Below, one piece after another: positions 7,871-11,330 of a DNA stretch of 11,330 bases (position 1 is its first letter; the number at the start of each line of letters is the position of its first letter). The notes beneath the pieces were generated by a model. The model saw only the letters and a list, made by a program, of their open reading frames with translations. It searched no databases and was not told the DNA's origin. A program made the translations under genes and the position numbers. Source of the stretch: Actinomycetota bacterium (lineage in GTDB: Bacteria; Actinomycetota; Actinomycetes; Propionibacteriales; Nocardioidaceae); contig WLIH01000030.1 of the NCBI GenBank assembly GCA_009702305.1, forward strand, positions 1-11,330, read 5' to 3'.

Positions 7871-9016
7871 ATGAAGCGCACGATCTACGACGCCGACCAC
7901 GAGTCCTTCCGCTCCTCGGTCCGAGAGTTCCTCGACCGATCGGTGGTGCCCCACGTCGAGGAGCATGCGGCCGCCAAGGCCCTGCCCCGCGACTTCTGGA
8001 TCGAGGCCGGCAAGCAGGGCTTCCTCGGCCTCGAGATCCCGGAGGAGTACGGCGGCGCCGGCGCCGGCGACTACCGCTTCAACGCCGTCATCGCCGAGGA
8101 GCTCAGCAAGGTCAACGCCGCGCTCGGGTCGTGCTGGGGCATCCACGCCGACATCACGGCGCCGTACATCGTGGCCCTCGGCACCGAGGAGCAGAAGCAG
8201 CGGTGGCTGCCCGGTGTCGCTGCTGGTGAGATCCTGCTCGCGATCGGGATGACCGAGCCGTCGGGGGGCTCCGACCTCGCCGCCCTCAAGACGACCGCCG
8301 TGCGCGACGGCGACGACTGGGTCATCAACGGCTCGAAGACCTTCATCACCAACGGCTACTCCGCCGACCTGGTGATCACCGCGGTGCGCACCAGCCCGGA
8401 GAAGAAGGCGCGCGGCATCACGCTCTTCGCGATCCCGTCCGACGCTCCCGGCTTCAGCCGCGGCCGCAAGCTCGACAAGGTCGGTCAGGACGAGTCCGAC
8501 ACGGCCGAGCTGTTCTTCGAGAACGTCCGCCTCTCCGACGACCACATCATCGGCGAGCTCGACAGCGGCTTCATCCACATGATGCAGAAGCTGCCGCAGG
8601 AGCGACTGGGCTGCGCGATCTCCAACGTCGCCCACGCCAAGCAGATCCTCATCGAGACGCTGCAGTACACCAAGGACCGCCAGGCCTTCGGCCAGGGCAT
8701 CGGCTCCTTCCAGCACAACAAGTTCCTCCTCGCGGAGCTCTTCACCCAGATCGAGGTCACCGAGGCGTTCATCGACCAGTGCGTGATCGCCCACGACGCC
8801 GGCGAGCTCACCCCCGTCGATGCCGCCAAGGCCAAGTGGTGGACCTCCCAGATCCAGAACGACGTGCTCGACCACTGCGTCCAGCTGCACGGCGGCTACG
8901 GGTTCATGAACGAGTACCGCGTGGCCCGCGCCTGGCGCGATGCCCGCGTCTCGAAGATCTGGGCCGGCTCCAACGAGATCATGAAGGAGCTCATCGGCCG
9001 CGACCTCGGCCTCTAG
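7871..9016 (+). CDS. Acyl-CoA dehydrogenase, long-chain/isovaleryl type active site
   Basis: This is an FAD enzyme of the acyl-CoA dehydrogenase superfamily. It makes the alpha,beta double bond in acyl-CoA thioesters (fatty acid or branched-chain catabolism) and passes electrons to electron-transfer flavoprotein. The 381 residues match the usual length. The order is an N-terminal helical domain, FAD/substrate motifs MTEPSGGSDLAALKT (127-141) and SKTFITNG (155-162), then DRQAFGQGIGSFQ (269-281) and QLHGGYGFMNEY (338-349). The usual catalytic Glu site (YEGT in medium-chain enzymes) is WAGS here, with Ala365. A Glu244 in LPQERLG sits where long-chain and isovaleryl-CoA dehydrogenases carry their base. 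The C-terminal GSNEIMKELIGRDL also resembles mammalian long-chain enzyme as I remember it. The chain length is therefore probably long, but this is not provable from sequence. The start agrees with the family N-terminus. Confidence 0.93.
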   Translation: MKRTIYDADHESFRSSVREFLDRSVVPHVEEHAAAKALPRDFWIEAGKQGFLGLEIPEEYGGAGAGDYRFNAVIAEELSKVNAALGSCWGIHADITAPYIVALGTEEQKQRWLPGVAAGEILLAIGMTEPSGGSDLAALKTTAVRDGDDWVINGSKTFITNGYSADLVITAVRTSPEKKARGITLFAIPSDAPGFSRGRKLDKVGQDESDTAELFFENVRLSDDHIIGELDSGFIHMMQKLPQERLGCAISNVAHAKQILIETLQYTKDRQAFGQGIGSFQHNKFLLAELFTQIEVTEAFIDQCVIAHDAGELTPVDAAKAKWWTSQIQNDVLDHCVQLHGGYGFMNEYRVARAWRDARVSKIWAGSNEIMKELIGRDLGL

Positions 9017-9066
9017 CCGATCGTCCCCACCCCGGTCTCGGCACCCACGCCGGCGGGCACAGCCCA

Positions 9067-9092
9067 GGCTCGCCTTGGTTGCGAGGCGAGCC
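9067..9092. terminator. GC-rich hairpin between the dehydrogenase and VIT genes
   Basis: GGCTCGCCT (9067-9075) and AGGCGAGCC (9084-9092) form a perfect 9-bp stem around an 8-nt loop. It starts 50 nt after the dehydrogenase stop and ends 22 nt before the VIT start. There is no T-tract. A terminator for the dehydrogenase transcript is the simplest reading. Its position over the expected -35 region of the VIT gene also allows a dyad operator. Confidence 0.5.
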
Positions 9093-9102
9093 GCGCGACC
9101 AG

Positions 9103-9108
9103 CACGAT
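9103..9108 (+). promoter_or_regulatory. Weak candidate -10 box for the VIT-family gene
   Basis: CACGAT keeps only the A at position 2 and the T at position 6 of TANNNT. It lies exactly 6 nt before the ATG at 9115, the same spacing as the better boxes at 7859, 10663 and 10727. The gene has no Shine-Dalgarno sequence, so leaderless initiation is plausible but only weakly supported here. Confidence 0.25.
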
Positions 9109-9114
9109 CGGCCC

Positions 9115-9849
9115 ATGAGCGTCGACGCCACCGAGCTGCACGCAGGCCCGCACGACGACGAGCCGCACGAGGGCGGACTCAACAACCGTCTCAACTGGCT
9201 GCGGGCCGGTGTCCTCGGCGCCAACGACGGCATCGTGTCGACCGCCGGCATCGTGATGGGCGTCGCGGGCGCCACCACCGACCGCGGCTCGATCCTGATC
9301 GCTGGTGTCGCAGGTCTCACGGCCGGTGCGCTCTCGATGGGGGCGGGGGAGTACGTCTCCGTCAGCACCCAACGCGACTCCGAGCTCGCACTGCTCGACA
9401 AGGAGCGCCGCGAGCTCGTCGAGGAGCCGCAGGACGAGCTCGAGGAGCTGGCCGGGATCTACGTCGGCAAGGGGCTCAGCGAGGACCTCGCCCTCCAGGT
9501 CGCCGAGCAGCTCACCGCCCACGACGCCCTGGCTGCGCATGCCGAGGCCGAGCTCGGCATCGACCCCGACGACATCACCAGCCCGTGGAACGCCGCCTTC
9601 GCCTCGACCCTCGCCTTCACCCTCGGTGCTCTGCTGCCGCTGCTGACGATCAGCCTGGTGGTGGCCGACGCGCGGGTGTGGGTCACGGTCGTCGCCGTGA
9701 CCCTGGCGCTGGCGTTGACCGGATGGGCCAGCGCGGCGTTCGGCTACGGCGCCTCGCGCCCGGCCGTCGTACGCAACGTGGTGGGCGGGCTCTTCGCCAT
9801 GGGCGTGACCTACGGCATCGGCTCGGTGCTCGGCACCCACATCGGCTGA
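9115..9849 (+). CDS. VIT1/CCC1-family iron/manganese transporter
   Basis: This integral membrane protein belongs to the VIT1/CCC1 family (DUF125), whose studied members move Fe2+ or Mn2+ out of the cytosol by proton exchange. The 244 residues show five likely membrane helices: about 29-50, 60-83, 160-183, 187-210 and 218-240. The first carries GANDGIVSTAGIVMGV (35-50) with Asp38, and the second GLTAGALSMGAGEYVSVST (67-85) with Met75 and Glu79, the positions expected to line the ion path. Between helices 2 and 3 lies a polar, Glu-rich segment (87-158), matching the cytoplasmic metal-binding domain of plant VIT1. The N-terminus has a His/Asp-rich run, HAGPHDDEPHEGG (9-21). In a bacterium the likely role is metal export or detoxification. 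The metal is not determined by sequence. No ribosome site precedes the ATG. It converges with the alarmone synthetase gene, 24 nt away. Confidence 0.92.
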   Translation: MSVDATELHAGPHDDEPHEGGLNNRLNWLRAGVLGANDGIVSTAGIVMGVAGATTDRGSILIAGVAGLTAGALSMGAGEYVSVSTQRDSELALLDKERRELVEEPQDELEELAGIYVGKGLSEDLALQVAEQLTAHDALAAHAEAELGIDPDDITSPWNAAFASTLAFTLGALLPLLTISLVVADARVWVTVVAVTLALALTGWASAAFGYGASRPAVVRNVVGGLFAMGVTYGIGSVLGTHIG

Positions 9850-9873
9850 CCGGGGGACCGGTTGGGATCGGGA

Positions 9874-10656
9874 TCAGTCGAGGTCGAGGCCGTCGGCCAG
9901 GTGGCGCAGCGCGTCGACCAGGGCGGCCGAGGCCGGATCGCCGACCTTGAGCCGCTCGACGACCGCGCCCGGCAGTTCGTCGAGGCCGCGGACCTCCTGG
10001 TGCAGGCGCTCCATCGTGGCGTCCAGGGCGTACGCCGTGTCGGCCGCCTCGCGCAGGCCCTGCAGCAGCTCGACCGGCACGTCGCGGCGATATTTGTAGT
10101 AGATCTTGTGCTCGAGGCTGGCCCAGAAGTCCATGGCGATCGTGCGGAACTGCACCTCGACCAGCACCGGCACCGCGCCACCGGAGAGGAAGACCGGGAC
10201 CTCGACGAGCGCGTGCAGGCTGCGGTAGCCGTTGGGCTTGGGAGTGCGCACGTAGTCGCGCACCTCGACCAGGTGGATGTCCTCCTGCGCGGCGAGCAAC
10301 CCGAAGACGCGGTAGACGTCGGAGACGAAGCTGCAGGTCACCCGCACGCCCGCGATGTCGGTCACCCGCGCCCGGATCTCGTCGGCCCCCGGCCGGTCGG
10401 CCACGACCAGGCCCTTGCGGTGCATCTTGTCGAAGAGGCTCTCGATCGACTTGAGCCGCGAGGCGACGTTCTCGATCGGGTTGTAGTCGTGGAGGTGGGT
10501 GAACTCGTCGCGCAGGATGCTGAGCTTCGTGACGATCTCCTCCATGCCGAACTTGTGCTCGAGCATGAACCGGCGGAACTCCTCCGGCGGCAGCGGCGGC
10601 AGACCCGGCGTGCCGGACGGGTCGTCCGAGGCGGCGTCGGGCGCGGGCAGGGTCAC
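9874..10656 (-). CDS. Small alarmone synthetase, RelQ-like GTP pyrophosphokinase
   Basis: This is a stand-alone RelA/SpoT-type synthetase, expected to transfer pyrophosphate from ATP to GTP or GDP, making (p)ppGpp in the cytosol. The 260 residues hold only the synthetase fold: there is no HD hydrolase domain and no TGS/ACT regulatory region, so it is not the bifunctional Rel. Visible motifs are VTDIAGVRVTCSF (98-110) with the metal-binding Asp100, KPNGYRSLH (140-148) with Tyr144, and VEVQFRTIAMDFWASLEHK (166-184) with catalytic Glu167. These read closely like Bacillus RelQ (YjbM), including the EHxxxYKY end of the last motif. Extra parts are a Pro/Asp-rich N-terminus of about 20 residues and a longer helical C-terminus. 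The GTG start lacks a ribosome site but follows a TANNNT box by 6 nt. The ATG at residue 31 (10566) is an alternative, but would discard part of the first helix. Confidence 0.92.
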   Translation of the reverse strand: MTLPAPDAASDDPSGTPGLPPLPPEEFRRFMLEHKFGMEEIVTKLSILRDEFTHLHDYNPIENVASRLKSIESLFDKMHRKGLVVADRPGADEIRARVTDIAGVRVTCSFVSDVYRVFGLLAAQEDIHLVEVRDYVRTPKPNGYRSLHALVEVPVFLSGGAVPVLVEVQFRTIAMDFWASLEHKIYYKYRRDVPVELLQGLREAADTAYALDATMERLHQEVRGLDELPGAVVERLKVGDPASAALVDALRHLADGLDLD

Positions 10657-10662
10657 CCCGGC

Positions 10663-10668
10663 AGCGTA
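10663..10668 (-). promoter_or_regulatory. Candidate -10 box of the alarmone synthetase gene (leaderless)
   Basis: The minus strand reads TACGCT, fitting TANNNT, then six bases, then the GTG start at 10656. Transcription would therefore start on or beside the start codon, which explains the lack of a ribosome site and supports this GTG. The corresponding -35 zone (about 10686-10691) falls inside the palindrome at 10677-10691. Confidence 0.5.
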
Positions 10669-10676
10669 CGCACGTC

Positions 10677-10691
10677 AGGTGTGCCTCACCT
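10677..10691. promoter_or_regulatory. 15-bp near-palindrome resembling a DtxR/IdeR/DmdR iron box
   Basis: The minus strand reads AGGTGAGGCACACCT; its two 7-nt arms around the central G are symmetrical at 6 of 7 positions. Compared from memory with the core of the actinobacterial iron box (AGGTTAGGCTAACCT, or AGGTTAGGCTCACCT in Streptomyces), it agrees at 12 or 13 of 15 positions. It would cover the -35 region of the alarmone synthetase promoter and lies about 12 bp upstream of the expected pntA -35. Binding by an iron- or manganese-responsive repressor is inferred. The outer flanking bases match the full 19-bp consensus less well. Confidence 0.35.
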
Positions 10692-10726
10692 GTGCGCGGG
10701 TGCGACGACCGTCACGTCGGATGGAC

Positions 10727-10732
10727 TAGGTT
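10727..10732 (+). promoter_or_regulatory. Candidate -10 box of pntA (leaderless)
   Basis: TAGGTT fits TANNNT and is followed by exactly six bases and then the GTG start at 10739, mirroring the promoter of the divergent gene. No Shine-Dalgarno sequence is present. The -35 region near 10701-10709 (TGCGACGAC) is only a weak match. Confidence 0.55.
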
Positions 10733-10738
10733 CGCCGC

Positions 10739-11330
10739 GTGAGGATCGCAGTCGCCCGTGAGGCACGAGAGGGCGAGACGCGGGTCGCGTTGGTGCCGGA
10801 GCTGGTCGGCAGGCTGACGGCGCTGGGTCACGACGTGATCGTCGAGCCGGGGGCCGGACGGGCCGCACTGATCTCCGACGAGGAGTACGCCGACGCGGGT
10901 GCGAGCCTCGACGCGGAGGCGCTGGACGACGCCGACGTGGTGCTCTCCGTGCAGCCGCTGGCCCGAGACGCGGCCCGTCGGCTCCGGGCCGGGGCGGCGA
11001 CGGTGTCGTTCCTGCCGACCACCCAGGAGCGCGACCTGGTGCTCGACCTGCGCGATCTCGGCGTGACGAGCTTCGCGATGGAGCTGGTGCCGCGCATCTC
11101 CCGCGCCCAGTCGATGGACGCCCTCTCCTCGCAGTCCCTGGTGTCCGGCTACCGCTGCGCGATCGTCGCGGCGGGTCTGCTGCGTCGCTTCTTCCCGCTC
11201 AACATGACCGCGGCCGGCACGGTCCCGCCCGCCGAGGTCGTCGTGCTCGGCGCCGGTGTCGCCGGCCTGCAGGCGATCGCGACCGCGAAGCGTCTCGGTG
11301 CGGTCGTCAAGGCCTACGACGTCCGGGCCG
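10739..11330 (+). CDS. pntA: NAD(P) transhydrogenase alpha subunit, PntA (partial, 3' end cut by window)
   Basis: This is the N-terminal 197 codons of the NAD(H)-binding component (domain I) of the membrane proton-translocating transhydrogenase. That enzyme uses the proton gradient to drive hydride transfer from NADH to NADP+. The fragment starts RIAVAREAREGETRVALVPE (2-21), the AlaDH/PNT N-terminal fold. It then has PRISRAQSMDALSSQ (118-132), whose Arg119, Gln124 and Asp127 match the RQD loop of Rhodospirillum domain I. MTAAGTVPPAEVVVLGAGVAGLQ (156-178) follows, with the GxGxxG dinucleotide loop. This set separates it from alanine dehydrogenase. The GTG start gives the normal family N-terminus and sits 6 nt after a TANNNT box. 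The gene runs off the window, so whether it is the short split alpha-1 subunit or a full-length PntA cannot be seen, nor can the partner genes. Confidence 0.93.
   Translation, partial: MRIAVAREAREGETRVALVPELVGRLTALGHDVIVEPGAGRAALISDEEYADAGASLDAEALDDADVVLSVQPLARDAARRLRAGAATVSFLPTTQERDLVLDLRDLGVTSFAMELVPRISRAQSMDALSSQSLVSGYRCAIVAAGLLRRFFPLNMTAAGTVPPAEVVVLGAGVAGLQAIATAKRLGAVVKAYDVRA

Noticed and set aside
4129..8229. A plus-strand open frame of 1366 codons running across glgX (antisense), the intergenic region, the MFS gene and into the dehydrogenase.
   Set aside because: It crosses two unrelated real genes on different strands and the divergent promoter region. Its product is Val/Gly/Arg/Asp-rich with no recognisable fold, as expected from a high-GC shadow frame.
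6416..8890. A minus-strand open frame of 824 codons opposite the MFS and dehydrogenase genes.
   Set aside because: Both plus-strand genes have full family motifs. The antisense product is a low-complexity Asp/Glu/Arg/His/Ala mix with no domain.
8779..9114. The VIT frame is open into the 3' end of the dehydrogenase gene, which could suggest a 356-residue protein.
   Set aside because: The added residues are an Arg/Pro-rich out-of-frame reading of the dehydrogenase. The ATG at 9115 gives the normal VIT length and topology.
9850..9873. The gap between the convergent VIT and alarmone synthetase genes, checked for a bidirectional terminator.
   Set aside because: The 24 nt contain only a short ACCGGT self-complementary stretch and no credible stem, so no terminator was called. 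The transcripts may overlap at their 3' ends.
9075..9950. A plus-strand 291-codon frame overlapping the VIT gene.
   Set aside because: It is an Arg/Gly-rich reading of the VIT coding sequence in another frame, with no membrane or domain pattern.
9862..10761. A plus-strand 299-codon frame opposite the alarmone synthetase and entering pntA.
   Set aside because: The minus strand carries clear RelQ motifs and pntA is secure in a different frame. The product lacks any recognisable motif.
1..11330. Mobile elements, CRISPR arrays, tRNA/rRNA genes and phage defence genes.
   Set aside because: No transposase or integrase motifs, terminal inverted repeats, spaced direct repeats or tRNA-like folds were seen on either strand. 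Every long stretch is explained by the eight genes.

Overview
The window is gene-dense, very high-GC DNA. Coding frames end mostly in G or C, so long spurious frames appear on the opposite strands. There are two GTG starts, several genes with no Shine-Dalgarno sequence, and GC-rich hairpins without T-tracts. With the gene families present (TreX/TreY/TreZ, a VIT-family metal transporter, a single-domain alarmone synthetase, PntA), this points to an actinobacterium. A Nocardioides-like member of the Propionibacteriales is my best guess, by inference and not by any search.

Region 1 (about 1-6276, minus strand) is a complete three-gene trehalose operon, transcribed glgX/treX, then treY, then treZ. 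GlgX-type debranching enzyme releases linear malto-oligosaccharides from glycogen. TreY converts their reducing-end glucose pair into a trehalose unit. TreZ hydrolyses trehalose off. The genes are packed tightly: 5 nt between glgX and treY, and an ATGA overlap between treY and treZ. A strong 16-bp hairpin overlaps the treZ stop codon. All three enzymes keep their GH13 catalytic residues.

Region 2 (about 6374-9016, plus strand) is divergent from the operon. It holds a DHA2-type (14-TM, QacA/EmrB-like) major facilitator exporter, followed 9 nt later by an acyl-CoA dehydrogenase. The dehydrogenase has its catalytic glutamate in the long-chain/isovaleryl position, not the usual one. A TANNNT element over the MFS stop codon may give the dehydrogenase its own leaderless promoter.

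Region 3 (9115-10656) has a VIT1/CCC1-family iron/manganese transporter on the plus strand. It converges, 24 nt apart, with a RelQ-type small alarmone synthetase on the minus strand.

Region 4 (10657 to the end) is an 82-nt divergent promoter region, then the start of pntA (proton-translocating NAD(P) transhydrogenase alpha subunit), cut by the window edge. Both genes flanking this region begin with GTG exactly 6 nt after a TANNNT box, as expected for leaderless mRNAs. A 15-bp near-palindrome resembling a DtxR/IdeR/DmdR iron box lies between them.

Overall this is mostly ordinary metabolic and stress-physiology content. I see no mobile element, CRISPR array, RNA gene or clearly undescribed multi-gene system. 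The observations most worth checking are regulatory: the repeated leaderless architecture and the iron-box-like palindrome between the alarmone synthetase and pntA.
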